Source: Acinetobacter sp. CFCC 10889
GTDB taxonomy: Bacteria; Pseudomonadota; Gammaproteobacteria; Pseudomonadales; Moraxellaceae
Assembly (NCBI RefSeq): GCF_003268395.1
Contig: NZ_LQXQ01000044.1
Span: 1 to 33,333 of the forward strand
Length of the DNA: 33,333 bases
Direction: 5' to 3'
The notes below the pieces were generated by a model, which was given only the letters and a program-made list of their open reading frames with translations, was not told the DNA's origin and did not search any database. Made by a program: the position numbers and the translations under genes. Below are positions 17,486 to 26,958 of the stretch, one piece after another (within the stretch, counting starts at the first letter, position 1; each line of letters starts with the position of its first letter).

Positions 17486-19423
17486 TTATTCTTCAAAAGA
17501 ACTTTCAAGTTCTTCGAGTTCCATCATCAGTTCAAGCATTTGTTCTTCTGCTTGCTCAAGTTTGGCTTTTAATTCAGTCTGCTCATTCATCAGTTTCAGT
17601 AAATCATCTTTACGACTCGCGTCATAGAGTGCTTGATCTGCTAATGATTCTTCAATTTCTGCTAAACGAGGCTGAATTTTACTGATTTGAGTCTCTATTT
17701 TTTCGATATTTTTGCGAATAGGACGGGTTTGTTCACGGCGTTGCGCTGCAAGTTTACGTTGCGCTTCTTTGTCTAACTTGGAAATAGTGGGTTTAATTTC
17801 GACTTGTGATTGCACAGGAGCAGCAGGCTTTTGTCCATTTTTCATCATCTCGATACGGGCTTGACGTAGCCAATCTGCATACTCAACGAGGTCACCATCA
17901 AATTCACGGCTTTGACCATCATGCACCAAAATCAGTTCATCACAAACACTTGCTACCAATTGGCGCTCATGTGAAACCAACACCACAGCGCCTTCAAAAT
18001 CTTGCAATGCCATAGTAAGTGCGTGACGCATATCTAAATCTAAATGGTTGGTTGGTTCATCGAGAATGAGTACATTTGGACGTTTCCAAACGATAAGCGC
18101 TAAGGCTAAACGGGCACGTTCTCCTCCTGAAAAGCTTTCACTTGGCGTATCCATACGTTCGCCACTAAAACCAAAGCTACCTAAAAATGAGCGTAGAGCT
18201 GCCTCGCTAATTTTAGGGTCAGCAATACGTGCTAATTGTAACATTGGGCTGGCACTGCCATCTAAAGCATCCATTTGATGTTGGGCAAAATAGCCAATAT
18301 TGAGTAACTCGGAATCTTTACGATGACCTTGTAATAGCGCTAAATCACCAACCAATGATTTAATCAAAGTTGATTTACCCGCACCATTCATACCTAATAA
18401 ACCGATACGACTTGTTGGGGTGATTTGTAAATGAACATTGGTCACGATCAGTTTATCACCATAGCCAATATCTGCTTGTTCAAGCTCAAGTAGGGGCGAA
18501 CTCATTTTACTTGGTTCGCGGAAACTAAATGTAAAAGGCGTATCGACATGCGCTGCCGATAATTCTTGCATGCGTTCAAGTTGTTTAATACGACTTTGTG
18601 CTTGTTTGGCTTTGGTGGCTTGTGCTTTAAAACGATCAATGTATTTTTGCAGATGTGCACGGGTTTCTAATTGTTTTTCATAGGCTTGTTGTTGTTGTGC
18701 TAAGCGCTCACTACGGGTGCGTTCAAATGTTGAATAATTACCTGTATATAAAATAAGTTCTTGATTTTCAATATGTAAAATATGATCAGTAATAGCATCT
18801 AAGAAATCACGGTCATGTGAAATAAGAATGAGCGTACCTTCATAGGCTTTTAACCAGTCTTCTAACCATAAAATTGCATCTAAATCTAAATGGTTAGTTG
18901 GTTCATCGAGCAACAGTAAATCTGAGCGGCTCATTAAAGTACGAGCAAGGTTTAAACGCATGCGCCAACCACCAGAAAAACTAGAGACATCTAGCTGAGA
19001 TTGATATTCAAAAAAGCCTAGACCTGCCATCAATTGAGATGCTTTTGATGCAGCCGAATAGCCATTAATTTCATCAAAACGCCCATAAAGATGAGCAAGT
19101 TCATCATCTTTTAGCTGATCAGGATGATCAAGTTTATGTTGAATATCCCAATATTCCTCATCACCAGATAAGACAAAATCAATCGCTTTCATATCTAAAG
19201 CTTTGATTTCCTGAGCCATATGTGCAACTGTCCAAACATCAGGACGTGTTAATGAGCCATGATCTGATTCCATTCCACCCAATAATGCTGAAAATAGTGT
19301 GGATTTACCTGCACCATTGACTCCAGTTAAACCAATTTTCCAACCTGGATGAAGTTGCATGGATGCTTTTTGAAATAAAACACGTCCACCGCGACGTAAA
19401 GAAAGTTGTTCTAACTGAATCAT
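17486..19423 (-). CDS. ABC-F family ATPase, YheS-like
   Basis: 645 residues with two ABC ATPase domains and no membrane segments, the ABC-F plan. Domain 1: GVNGAGKST (34-42), SFSGGW (148-153), LLLLDEPTNHLD (169-180). Linker, about 235-300, is charged and helical (YEKQLETRAHLQKYIDRF). Domain 2: GMNGAGKST (344-352), SFSGGERARLAL, LILDEPTNHLD. The C-terminal tail (about 535-645) is a coiled coil rich in Glu, Lys and Gln. ABC-F proteins act on the ribosome; the start MIQLEQLSLRRGGRVLF and the total length resemble E. coli YheS more than Uup, EttA or YbiT. The exact role of YheS-like proteins is less well known. It is transcribed divergently from the first AdeT-like gene with a 213-base gap. Confidence 0.88.
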   Translation of the reverse strand: MIQLEQLSLRRGGRVLFQKASMQLHPGWKIGLTGVNGAGKSTLFSALLGGMESDHGSLTRPDVWTVAHMAQEIKALDMKAIDFVLSGDEEYWDIQHKLDHPDQLKDDELAHLYGRFDEINGYSAASKASQLMAGLGFFEYQSQLDVSSFSGGWRMRLNLARTLMSRSDLLLLDEPTNHLDLDAILWLEDWLKAYEGTLILISHDRDFLDAITDHILHIENQELILYTGNYSTFERTRSERLAQQQQAYEKQLETRAHLQKYIDRFKAQATKAKQAQSRIKQLERMQELSAAHVDTPFTFSFREPSKMSSPLLELEQADIGYGDKLIVTNVHLQITPTSRIGLLGMNGAGKSTLIKSLVGDLALLQGHRKDSELLNIGYFAQHQMDALDGSASPMLQLARIADPKISEAALRSFLGSFGFSGERMDTPSESFSGGERARLALALIVWKRPNVLILDEPTNHLDLDMRHALTMALQDFEGAVVLVSHERQLVASVCDELILVHDGQSREFDGDLVEYADWLRQARIEMMKNGQKPAAPVQSQVEIKPTISKLDKEAQRKLAAQRREQTRPIRKNIEKIETQISKIQPRLAEIEESLADQALYDASRKDDLLKLMNEQTELKAKLEQAEEQMLELMMELEELESSFEE

Positions 19424-19636
19424 GAATAAAAACTATACTGGAGAATAGATGTGCTATTTTAATGGATAATCAGCTTGTACCCAAACAATATAATTTTTAA
19501 GGAAAATTTAATAAGATGAGTTTGGTACAGCTAATGCTTTTGTCTATAAAATTCAATTAAATATACATAAATATTTATTTTTGTGATAAAAGTCATGTTG
19601 TTGATATGAGTAAAATAAGCATAGGAGCGGGAAGCT

Positions 19637-20665
19637 GTGTCTAAAATAAAAATACTGAGTTCAAGCGCATTATTATTAGGAATATTAATGACTGCAACAT
19701 TTGCACGAGCACAACAAACCATTTGTGTCTTTGATGTACAAGGGCGCTCTGGTGATATTTTTAAGGGAATGGAAGAGTGGGCTTTAGCATCTAAAAATAC
19801 AGGTGCAAATATTAAATTGCTACCTTATCCGAAAGAAGAGGATGCCGATGCTGCATTCAAAGCGGGGAAATGTGATGGAGTATATCTGACATCTTTAAGA
19901 GCACGTTACTATAATAAGTTTGCGGGCTCTATTGATGCACTTGGCGCTGTCCCGAATATTACCATTGCAGAGAGAGCAATTCGATATGCACTGGATAAAA
20001 GAAATGCCAAACGGATGTTGTCTAAGGTCAATGGTGAGGACTTTGAAGTTGCTGGAATTGATCAAATTGGTACAGCTTATTTATTTGTAAAATATAATAA
20101 AATTAAGAATCCGCAAGATCCTATTAAAGATTTGGAAGGTAAAAAATTTTCATTTTTGGGTTATGATGTTGCTCAAAGATATATGCTAAAGAAGATTAAA
20201 GCTGTGCCTGTATCTTCAGAAATTTCAAACTTGGTGGCAAAATTTAATAATAATCAGGTTGATATGACTGCAGCACCTGCTTATTTGTATAAACCTTTTG
20301 AGATGCATAAAGGCTTGGGCGCTCAAGGTGCAGTAGTGGTATTTCCTGTCGTGAATGTCACTATGCTGATGGTGATACGTCCTGAAAAATTTCCGACAAG
20401 CTTTGGTGCAACTTCACGTGGTATTTTCCTAAAACATTTACCTAAAACATTACAATATGTAAATCGAACTGAACGGGATATTCCTGAAAAGTATAAGTTA
20501 ATGCTTACGAAGGAACAAACTACGAAATATCAAATGATTGTACGAGAAGCGCGTGTAGAACTCACAAAACAAGGCGTCTATGATCAGCAAATGATGTCTG
20601 TGTTAAAAAGAGCAAGATGTACGATTGACCGTACAAACTTTGAATGTTCTTTAATGGATGAATAG
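19637..20665 (+). CDS. AdeT1/2-type putative periplasmic solute-binding protein, copy 1
   Basis: 342 residues from a GTG start with AGGAG 9 bases before it. Signal peptide about 1-25 (ALLLGILMTATFARA). The mature protein begins QQTICVFDVQGRSGD. Family marks shared with three other genes here: CVFD, EWALASK, FKAGKCDGV, RYYNKFAGSIDALG, VAKFNNNQVDMTAAPAYLYKPFE, KGLGAQGA and the end RARCTIDRTNFECSL; four cysteines could form two disulfides. These proteins are often labelled 'AdeT RND efflux pump' in Acinetobacter, but a soluble secreted protein of this type is not an RND pump; the Pfam-type description is a putative solute-binding protein. No permease gene adjoins. The ligand is unknown. It is the most diverged and the only plus-strand copy. 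Confidence 0.85.
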   Translation: MSKIKILSSSALLLGILMTATFARAQQTICVFDVQGRSGDIFKGMEEWALASKNTGANIKLLPYPKEEDADAAFKAGKCDGVYLTSLRARYYNKFAGSIDALGAVPNITIAERAIRYALDKRNAKRMLSKVNGEDFEVAGIDQIGTAYLFVKYNKIKNPQDPIKDLEGKKFSFLGYDVAQRYMLKKIKAVPVSSEISNLVAKFNNNQVDMTAAPAYLYKPFEMHKGLGAQGAVVVFPVVNVTMLMVIRPEKFPTSFGATSRGIFLKHLPKTLQYVNRTERDIPEKYKLMLTKEQTTKYQMIVREARVELTKQGVYDQQMMSVLKRARCTIDRTNFECSLMDE

Positions 20666-20730
20666 CGTAATAAATTATTCTAAATAGTATCTACTTTTTA
20701 TAAAATGATTGATACTACATGTCAGATCAT

Positions 20731-20770
20731 AAAAATCCCCAAGACTAGGCTTGGGGATTTTTTATTTTCA
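20731..20770. terminator. Bidirectional terminator between AdeT-like copy 1 and tyrS
   Basis: AAAAATCCCCAAG pairs perfectly with CTTGGGGATTTTT around ACTAGG, with A/T tracts on both sides, and ends both converging genes. Confidence 0.92.
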
Positions 20771-20789
20771 AGTATTTATATAAATACAC

Positions 20790-22004
20790 TTAGTCTACAA
20801 AAGTGACTTTTGCGATGGCTTTTTTACTTGCCTGAATAATTAAAGTCACATTTTCTTTCACCATATAGCTTGCATCGACAGTTTCCCAGTCCACTTTAAC
20901 GGCTCCACGTGAAACAGCATCTTTCGATTGTGCTGAATTCTTGGTTAAACCTGCTGCACGTAAGATAGAAATAATTGACACTTCACCGCCAAACTCACCA
21001 CGTGAAATGGTGATTTCAGGTGTACCCTCAGGAAGTTCGCCTTCAGTAATTAAATTACCAGCACCTTTGTGTGCATGTTCAGCAGCTTCAGCACCGTGGA
21101 AACGTTCAACCAATTCAAGTGCAAGAATCTTCTTCACTTCTTGTGGATTACGACCTGCTTCAATTTCTTTTAAAAGTGTTGCGATTTCTTCTAAAGATTT
21201 AAAGCTTAATAAGTCAAAATAACGTTCAATTAAGCTGTCTGGCATAGACAATACTTTTTGATACATTGCGCCAGGTGCATCAAATACACCGATATAGTTG
21301 CCTAAAGATTTAGACATTTTATTGACGCCATCCAAACCTTCAAGAATTGGCACAGTGATACACACTTGCGCTTCTTGATTATAACGACCTTGCAGTGTAC
21401 GCCCCATGAGTAAGTTAAAGGTTTGGTCTGTACCACCAAGCTCAACATCCGCTTCTAGTGCGATTGAGTCATAGCCTTGAACCAATGGATATAAGAATTC
21501 ATGGATCGCAATCGGTTGATGGTTATTATAACGCTTGGTGAAATCATCACGTTCTAACATACGTGCAACAGTTTGCTGTGAAGCCAATTGAATTAAATCA
21601 GCCGCAGTTTTGGTGGCAAACCACTCAGAGTTAAAACGAACTTTAGTTTTATTTGGATCAAGAATTTTAAAGACTTGCTCTTGATAGGTTTTGGCATTTT
21701 CCAACACTTGTTCACGTGATAAAGGTGGACGAGTTGCGCTTTTTCCTGTTGGGTCACCGATCATGGCGGTATAATCACCGATCAAGAAAGTCACTTCATG
21801 ACCCAAATCTTGGAAAGTTTTTAATTTATTAATTAAAACAGTATGCCCTAAGTGTAAATCAGGTGCAGTTGGATCAAAGCCTGCTTTAATCTTTAAAGGA
21901 CGATTTTCTTTGAGTTTCTTTAACAGATCCTCTTCAGAAATAATTTCATGCGTTCCTCGTTGAATGAGGGCAAGTTGTTCTTCCGCAGGAAGGAAATTTG
22001 ACAT
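20790..22004 (-). CDS. tyrS: Tyrosyl-tRNA synthetase, KMSKS type
   Basis: 404 residues from the ATG at 22004 ([17 protein letters not shown]); the frame remains open further upstream, but only this start matches the family. Class I marks: HLGH at 51-54, [15 protein letters not shown] (75-89), tyrosine-site motif YPLVQGYDS and KMSKS at 229-233, then an S4 RNA-binding domain near the C-terminus (about 335-400). The KMSKS form groups it with the TyrZ-like branch rather than E. coli TyrS, which has KFGKT; this is family knowledge. It charges tRNA-Tyr in the cytoplasm. It is divergent from anmK with an 80-base gap. Confidence 0.95.
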   Translation of the reverse strand: MSNFLPAEEQLALIQRGTHEIISEEDLLKKLKENRPLKIKAGFDPTAPDLHLGHTVLINKLKTFQDLGHEVTFLIGDYTAMIGDPTGKSATRPPLSREQVLENAKTYQEQVFKILDPNKTKVRFNSEWFATKTAADLIQLASQQTVARMLERDDFTKRYNNHQPIAIHEFLYPLVQGYDSIALEADVELGGTDQTFNLLMGRTLQGRYNQEAQVCITVPILEGLDGVNKMSKSLGNYIGVFDAPGAMYQKVLSMPDSLIERYFDLLSFKSLEEIATLLKEIEAGRNPQEVKKILALELVERFHGAEAAEHAHKGAGNLITEGELPEGTPEITISRGEFGGEVSIISILRAAGLTKNSAQSKDAVSRGAVKVDWETVDASYMVKENVTLIIQASKKAIAKVTFVD

Positions 22005-22084
22005 CACAAAATCCAATACATCAGTTATCTCATTTGTGCGATATACTAACATTTTTTCAGCAAAATGCAGGCGAAGAATATCTC

Positions 22085-23212
22085 ATGACAACAATCTATA
22101 TTGGCGTAATGACTGGAACCAGCATGGACGGCGTCGATTTTGTTGCCGCTTCATTTGATCCACTGCAAATTCATGCCACTTTAACAGCACCATTTGATCC
22201 TGATTTAAGGGATGAGCTCATGGCGTTGACATTACCTAGTGACAATGAAATTGATCGAATGGGCAAAGCAGATGTTGCGCTTGCAACCATGATTGGCAAT
22301 TCAATTAACCAACTAATTCAAGAAAATAACTTAGATAAATCACAAATAAAAGCCATCGGTTCACATGGCCAAACCATTCGTCATCGTCCTGAGCATGGTT
22401 TTACTTTACAGATAGGTGATCCCAATATCATCACTGAAATTACCCAAATTCCTGTAATTTCAGATTTTCGCCGTCGTGATATGGCAGCAGGTGGACAAGG
22501 TGCACCTTTAGTTCCTGCCTTTCATCAGGCTTTATTTCAACACGAAAGTATTCATCGTGTGATTTTAAACTTAGGCGGGATTGCTAATGTCAGTTTATTG
22601 CCTGCGGGGAATCCTGATGAGGTCTATGGTTTTGATACAGGTCCTGCAAATATTCTTATGGATGCATGGTGTCATCGTTATACGGGGCAACCTTATGATG
22701 AAAATGGTAATTGGGCAGCGTATGGGCAGCCGATCCGAAGCTTATTAGACCGTTTACAAGCACATGAGTATTTTTCTAAAGAGCCACCGAAAAGTACGGG
22801 GCGTGAAGATTTCAATTTAGAATGGTTGGATGAGCAAATTTCAGATTGGAAAAATGATTTAGAATACGATGAGTTGGAAGATAGCCCTGAAAATGTGCAA
22901 GCAACTTTATTAAAACTTACCACACGTGCCATTAAAAAAGCCATTTACCGTTCACCTTTAGATACTGGCGAAGTCTATGTCTGTGGTGGTGGGGCATATA
23001 ATTCATACCTTCTTGAACAATTACGTTGGCGTTTACGCAAACATAATTGGTCAGTGCAAACTACATCGGCATTGGGACTATCGCCAACTTGGGTTGAAGC
23101 AACTGCCTTTGCATGGTTAGCCATGCGTTTTGATCAACAACTCAGTGGAAATTTGCCTGCGGTGACAGGAGCAAATGGTTACCGAGTTTTAGGTACAATC
23201 ACCACAGTTTAA
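22085..23212 (+). CDS. anmK: 1,6-anhydro-N-acetylmuramic acid kinase
   Basis: 375 residues starting MTTIYIGVMTGTSMDGVDF at 22085; the open frame extends upstream into tyrS but that part is not family-like. Sugar-kinase (ASKHA) fold: MTGTSMDGVD phosphate loop (9-18), SHGQTIRHRP, LNLGGIANVSLLP, GFDTGPANILMDAW and VCGGGAYNSYLLEQL. The length fits E. coli AnmK (369). It phosphorylates and opens anhydroMurNAc to MurNAc-6-phosphate in cell-wall recycling. The ribosome-binding site is weak (AGGCGAAG). A hairpin with a poor T tract follows (23245-23274). Confidence 0.96.
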   Translation: MTTIYIGVMTGTSMDGVDFVAASFDPLQIHATLTAPFDPDLRDELMALTLPSDNEIDRMGKADVALATMIGNSINQLIQENNLDKSQIKAIGSHGQTIRHRPEHGFTLQIGDPNIITEITQIPVISDFRRRDMAAGGQGAPLVPAFHQALFQHESIHRVILNLGGIANVSLLPAGNPDEVYGFDTGPANILMDAWCHRYTGQPYDENGNWAAYGQPIRSLLDRLQAHEYFSKEPPKSTGREDFNLEWLDEQISDWKNDLEYDELEDSPENVQATLLKLTTRAIKKAIYRSPLDTGEVYVCGGGAYNSYLLEQLRWRLRKHNWSVQTTSALGLSPTWVEATAFAWLAMRFDQQLSGNLPAVTGANGYRVLGTITTV

Positions 23213-23244
23213 TATTGAATCATAGGATTAAAAAGTTCATATTT

Positions 23245-23278
23245 AGGTCGAGATTGTTAAACAATTCTCGACCTGTTT
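23245..23278 (+). terminator. Probable terminator after anmK
   Basis: AGGTCGAGA pairs with TCTCGACCT, and the inner TTGTT/AACAA can extend the stem; only GTTT follows, so the U tract is short. Confidence 0.6.
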
Positions 23279-23348
23279 AGCCTGATGTATGTCCCATTCT
23301 GCTGTTTAAAAAAGCGCAATAAACTTTCAATATCAATAAAAATTTCAA

Positions 23349-24200
23349 ATGAGCAAACATATGGATGTATTAAAACAACGATTAACCGAATATCAACGTG
23401 AAGGTCTTACTTTTGATGTGCTTGATTCAGGACCCTTAGATGGGCAAATATTTGTCTTGTTGCATGGTTTTCCTGAAACTAATAAAAGTTGGCAAGAGAC
23501 ATCAGAAATTTTGAATGCACATGGTTATCGAACTTGTGCAGTCAATCAACGTGGTTATAGTCTAGGTGCGCAGCCATCTAAACGAAGTGATTACCGTAGT
23601 TCTGCTTTGCTTGAAGATGTAAATGCTTTACTCGACATTATTCAACAACCTGTTTATTTGGTTGGGCATGATTGGGGTGCGGTAGTAGCTTGGGATGTGG
23701 CACAGCGTTATCCTGAAAAAATAAAGCATTTGATTACGATTTCGGTACCACACAAAGCCGCATTTATGAAAGCGATGTTGAGTAGTAATCAATTATTTAA
23801 ATCTTATTATATGGGTTTATTTCAACTGCCTAAAATTCCTGAGTTACTGTTTGAAAAAGTTCCTCAAATCGGTTTGGCTTTACTCAAAGATTCAGGCATG
23901 ACAGAACAACAGCTCAAGGACTTTCAACAAGAAATTGTCAATGAAAAACGCTTGAGCACTGCCCTGAATTGGTATCGTGGTTTACCATTCAGTTCCAATA
24001 AAAACTTATTGAAACCGATCACTGTTCCTACCTTATTTATTTGGGGGAAACATGACACTGCGATTGGTCCTAAAAGTCTGGAATACAATAAAAATTATGT
24101 CCATGCGCCATATAAAGAAGTCATTATGGATGCAACGCATTGGATTCCTGTGCAAAATGCTAAAGAGCTCAGTGGATATATTTTAGAAACTGTCGTTTAA
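23349..24200 (+). CDS. Alpha/beta hydrolase, epoxide-hydrolase-like
   Basis: 283 residues, no signal peptide. Oxyanion motif HGFPE (39-43), nucleophile elbow GHDWG with Asp108 as nucleophile, acid D236 in GKHD and catalytic His264 in ATHWIP. An Asp nucleophile in GHDWG with an HGFPE loop points to the soluble epoxide hydrolase / haloalkane dehalogenase group, not to esterases with Ser. The cap domain is about 135-215 and holds SYYMGLFQLP. The substrate is unknown. The start is the first ATG; ATG at 23361 is an alternative, and neither has an obvious ribosome-binding site. It follows anmK by 136 bases behind a possible terminator. Confidence 0.85.
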   Translation: MSKHMDVLKQRLTEYQREGLTFDVLDSGPLDGQIFVLLHGFPETNKSWQETSEILNAHGYRTCAVNQRGYSLGAQPSKRSDYRSSALLEDVNALLDIIQQPVYLVGHDWGAVVAWDVAQRYPEKIKHLITISVPHKAAFMKAMLSSNQLFKSYYMGLFQLPKIPELLFEKVPQIGLALLKDSGMTEQQLKDFQQEIVNEKRLSTALNWYRGLPFSSNKNLLKPITVPTLFIWGKHDTAIGPKSLEYNKNYVHAPYKEVIMDATHWIPVQNAKELSGYILETVV

Positions 24201-24217
24201 ATTATTATATATGTTGA

Positions 24218-24246
24218 AATAAAAATGCCCTCAAAGCTGAGGGCAC
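24218..24246 (-). terminator. Terminator of erpA
   Basis: TGCCCTC and GAGGGCA (24226-24232 with 24239-24245) close on six bases; on the minus strand U5 follows directly, whereas the plus side has no T tract. It begins about 20 bases after the erpA stop. Confidence 0.8.
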
Positions 24247-24264
24247 CTTAAAATTCTGTGTTAA

Positions 24265-24600
24265 TTAGATCGAGAATGAAGAACCACAACCACAGGTTGT
24301 TGTTGCATTTGGATTGGCTACGATAAAACGAGAACCTTCTAAACCTTCAATATAATCAACTTTTGAACCAACCAAATATTGATAGCTTAAAGAATCTACC
24401 AACATTTTGACATCACCATTACTAAATTCAGCATCATCATCATTCATGCTTTCAGCAAAGTTAAAGCCATAAGAAAATCCTGAACAACCACCACCTGTTA
24501 CATAAACACGTAACATAAGTTCTTGATTACCTTCGCTATCACGAAGTTGACGAACTTTATTCGCTGCATTATCAGTTAGTTCAAGAGCTTGGGCATTCAT
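24265..24600 (-). CDS. erpA: Iron-sulfur cluster insertion protein ErpA
   Basis: 111 residues from the ATG at 24600, chosen over the longer open frame because GAGGAA lies 7 bases before it and [16 protein letters not shown] matches the family start. A-type carrier with the three cluster-binding cysteines C39 (TGGGCSGF), C103 and C105 (TTCGCGSSF). It passes Fe-S clusters to apo-proteins, in E. coli notably those of isoprenoid synthesis, and is often essential. It is a single gene with its own promoter, which overlaps a large palindrome, and its own terminator. Confidence 0.95.
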   Translation of the reverse strand: MNAQALELTDNAANKVRQLRDSEGNQELMLRVYVTGGGCSGFSYGFNFAESMNDDDAEFSNGDVKMLVDSLSYQYLVGSKVDYIEGLEGSRFIVANPNATTTCGCGSSFSI

Positions 24601-24645
24601 GGGGATATTCCTCAAACGAGTTCGATAGTGTCTTTCAGACAAAAA

Positions 24646-24685
24646 GACCATATATAGTATACCTAATATATGGTCAGTCTGTGAA
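24646..24685 (-). promoter_or_regulatory. erpA promoter overlapped by a 30-bp inverted repeat
   Basis: Minus strand: -35 TTCACA (24685-24680), an 18-base spacer and -10 TATACT (24661-24656). Perfect 10-bp arms GACCATATAT (24646-24655) and ATATATGGTC (24666-24675) enclose the -10 and reach into the spacer, the layout of a repressor operator. It does not resemble the IscR type 1 or type 2 sites I know. Confidence 0.55.
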
Positions 24686-24729
24686 CTTTAAAGTAAATTC
24701 AGAGTAAAATTGTCGGTTTTGATTCAAAA

Positions 24730-25734
24730 TTACTTATAGTTCTCATCTTGCAGTGCGCATTCAAAGTTTTTAGGATCATTTTTACAACGGAATTGCCATA
24801 AAAGTTTCATCATTTGCTTATTATAAACACCTTGTTGAGTAAGACTAATACGAGATTCACGCATCAATTTTTGATAACCTGGTTTATCAGCTGGTGGCAC
24901 TTGCATCCAATATTTTGCAGGAATATCTGCTTTCATTTTCCCAATGATGCCAAAAGCACGAGGTAATTGTGCTTTGACCCAATCACGTGATTTTTGACCA
25001 AAACCTTCAGGGAATTTATCTTTACGAATAATTAAATTACCAGTTACTTGTAAAATAGGGTAATTCACAATTGCCCCTTTTGTGCCAAGCCCTTTATGTA
25101 ACTCTAATGGTTTAAAGACTGCAGCAGGTGCGCCAATAATATCAACTTGTCCATTATTGAATTTTGCACCAAAGTTGGTGACATCGGCACTTACAGCTTG
25201 TGCACCCACTTGTTGTACCATGATTTTTTGTGCTTGATCATAGTCAAGAACAGCGATTTTTTTACCTGCTGCCTTGGCAACAGTATTGATATTACGGTCA
25301 TTGACCATCAAGAAAGCATCACCGACAGGAATGACACCAACCACTTCGTATTGACCATTAGTCATGTATTTTGAGAAATTAGGTGAGGTTAAACCCTGCA
25401 TGATTTTCACTGCAAGATTAAGGTCTGGAATTGCACCAATTGCATCGAGTGAACCAGTAAAGTTGTTAAACTGACGACCACGCATACCTGTAACGCTGAT
25501 CCCGTCACATTTACCCGCTTTAAAGTCTTCAGCAATAACCCCTTCGTTTTGATTAACTTTAAGTTCAATATCAGCGCCCCATGCTTTGGCAGCGAGCTGA
25601 TAATCTTTCATTAAATTAAATACATCACCATTTTTACCAACCAAATCAAATACACAAACGACTTGTTTGGCTTGAGCGGTAGATACAGCAGCACATAAGC
25701 CTGCTGCGACTAAGAGAGTCTTAGACCATTTCAT
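24730..25734 (-). CDS. AdeT1/2-type putative periplasmic solute-binding protein, copy 2
   Basis: 334 residues from the ATG at 25734; earlier in-frame ATGs are rejected because AAAGGAAA lies 5-12 bases before this one and the signal peptide (MKWSKTLLVAAGLCAAVSTAQA) starts here. Mature protein: KQVVCVFDLVGKNGD, FKAGKCDGISVTGMRGRQFNNFTGSLDAIG, GAKFNNGQVDIIGAPAAVFKP and the end FRCKNDPKNFECALQDENYK, with the same four cysteines as its paralogues. The usual RARC sequence is changed to QFRC. No terminator is obvious between this gene and erpA, about 130 bases downstream on the same strand. The ligand and any partner permease are unknown. Confidence 0.85.
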   Translation of the reverse strand: MKWSKTLLVAAGLCAAVSTAQAKQVVCVFDLVGKNGDVFNLMKDYQLAAKAWGADIELKVNQNEGVIAEDFKAGKCDGISVTGMRGRQFNNFTGSLDAIGAIPDLNLAVKIMQGLTSPNFSKYMTNGQYEVVGVIPVGDAFLMVNDRNINTVAKAAGKKIAVLDYDQAQKIMVQQVGAQAVSADVTNFGAKFNNGQVDIIGAPAAVFKPLELHKGLGTKGAIVNYPILQVTGNLIIRKDKFPEGFGQKSRDWVKAQLPRAFGIIGKMKADIPAKYWMQVPPADKPGYQKLMRESRISLTQQGVYNKQMMKLLWQFRCKNDPKNFECALQDENYK

Positions 25735-25876
25735 TTTATTTTTCCTTTCCATGATCAAATTATTTTTTTTGCTAGGTGCTATATAAAGAGTTTAAGTCTT
25801 ATGCTGGCATCTATATATAAGATTAAGTGTTAATGTTTACATCAACAATGACTTAAATGACAAATTATTGATTTAA

Positions 25877-25906
25877 AAAAACCCAGAATAAATTCTGGGT
25901 TTTTCC
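25877..25906 (-). terminator. Terminator of AdeT-like copy 3
   Basis: ACCCAGAA pairs with TTCTGGGT around TAAA, with A/T tracts on both flanks (minus strand U7). It separates copy 3 from copy 2, so copy 2 has its own promoter in the 142 bases before its start. Confidence 0.88.
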
Positions 25907-25919
25907 TTTTAAATCAATA

Positions 25920-26924
25920 TTATTCGCCTGCTAAAGAGCACTCGAAGTTTGCTTTATCGACAGAACAACGTGCTTTTTTCAGTACAGACATCATTGCTGG
26001 GTCATATACACCCATTTTAGTTAATTCTAAACGACCATCACGCATCATTTTTTGATACTTTAATTTGTCATCAGCAGTTAAGTTCACTTTATATTTTGCA
26101 GGAATTGATGCTTCTAAACGTCCAATCATTGCAAAGCTCTTTGGTAAGTTCTTCACAAAATAGTCACGTGATTTTTGACCAAAGCCTGCAGGGAATTTTT
26201 CTGGACGAATCAAGAAATCAGCAGTAATTTGCATCACAGGGAAGTTAAATACTGCACCGTTTGCACCTAAACCTTTGTTTAATTCTAATGGTTTATAAGC
26301 GTATGCTGGCGCACCAATCATATCTACCTGACCATTATTGAATTTTGCAGCAAAGTTCGAGATATCAGAAATAACAGCCTGAGCACCTACACGCTGTACA
26401 ATTACTTTTTGTGCTTGGTCATAGCCAAGTACAGCAAACTTTTTACCTGCTGCTTTCTCAATAGAGTTAATATTTTTATCACGTACGAAAATGAATGCTG
26501 AACCTAATGGTGCAACGCCTGCAACTTCGTATTTTTTACCACCTAGGTTCGATACCATTTTGCCAGCATTACGTGCATCTAATGCAAAAGTAATGGCTTT
26601 TTGAGCAATGGCATTGCTTGGAACACCACCAAGTGAGTCGATTGAACCTACAAATTTGTTGTACTGACGAGCACGCATAGCTGTCATGAATACGCCGTCA
26701 CATTTACCTGCTTTAAAGTCGTTATCGGCAACAGCTTCGTCTTGTTTTGGAATGAGGTTAACATCAGCACCCCAACCTTTAGCAGCTAAAGCCCATTCTT
26801 GTGCCATTTGGAATGATTCGCCTGATTTACCAAGTAAATCGAATACACATACATCAATGGCTGCATTGGCATTTGCAGCGCTTAAACCTAAGATTGCTGT
26901 TGCAGCGAGTGCTATTTTTTTCAT
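25920..26924 (-). CDS. AdeT1/2-type putative periplasmic solute-binding protein, copy 3
   Basis: 334 residues from the ATG at 26924, with AAGGACC 6-12 bases before it and a signal peptide MKKIALAATAILGLSAANANA starting there. The mature part keeps VCVFDLLGKSGE, EWALAAKGWGADVNL, FKAGKCDGVFMTAMRARQYNKFVGSIDSLG, FAAKFNNGQVDMIGAPAYAYKPLE and KARCSVDKANFECSLAGE. Four cysteines as in the other copies. A 7-bp palindrome is close to the start (26939-26958). It is flanked by copies 2 and 4 in the same direction, an apparent tandem expansion. No permease is beside it; the ligand is unknown. Confidence 0.86.
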   Translation of the reverse strand: MKKIALAATAILGLSAANANAAIDVCVFDLLGKSGESFQMAQEWALAAKGWGADVNLIPKQDEAVADNDFKAGKCDGVFMTAMRARQYNKFVGSIDSLGGVPSNAIAQKAITFALDARNAGKMVSNLGGKKYEVAGVAPLGSAFIFVRDKNINSIEKAAGKKFAVLGYDQAQKVIVQRVGAQAVISDISNFAAKFNNGQVDMIGAPAYAYKPLELNKGLGANGAVFNFPVMQITADFLIRPEKFPAGFGQKSRDYFVKNLPKSFAMIGRLEASIPAKYKVNLTADDKLKYQKMMRDGRLELTKMGVYDPAMMSVLKKARCSVDKANFECSLAGE

Positions 26925-26938
26925 AATTTGGTCCTTAT

Positions 26939-26958
26939 CAATTATACGTCCATAATTG
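26939..26958 (-). promoter_or_regulatory. Palindrome with a -10-like box before AdeT-like copy 3
   Basis: CAATTAT and ATAATTG (7-bp arms, 6-base centre) lie about 15-35 bases before the start; the minus strand reads TATAAT within it. I find no good -35, so this may be an operator or a leader hairpin. Confidence 0.35.

Noticed and set aside
19531..19722. Short minus-strand frame over the start of AdeT-like copy 1
   Set aside because: It is antisense to a clear signal peptide and has no support of its own.
20901..20916. A third parS site in tyrS (GGCTCCACGTGAAACA)
   Set aside because: The right half fits, but two bases of the left half do not, and it is explained by tyrS codons; kept only as a weak possibility.
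21998..22084. Extended N-terminus of AnmK overlapping tyrS
   Set aside because: The conserved protein begins MTTIYIG at 22085; the upstream part is the reverse complement of the tyrS start.
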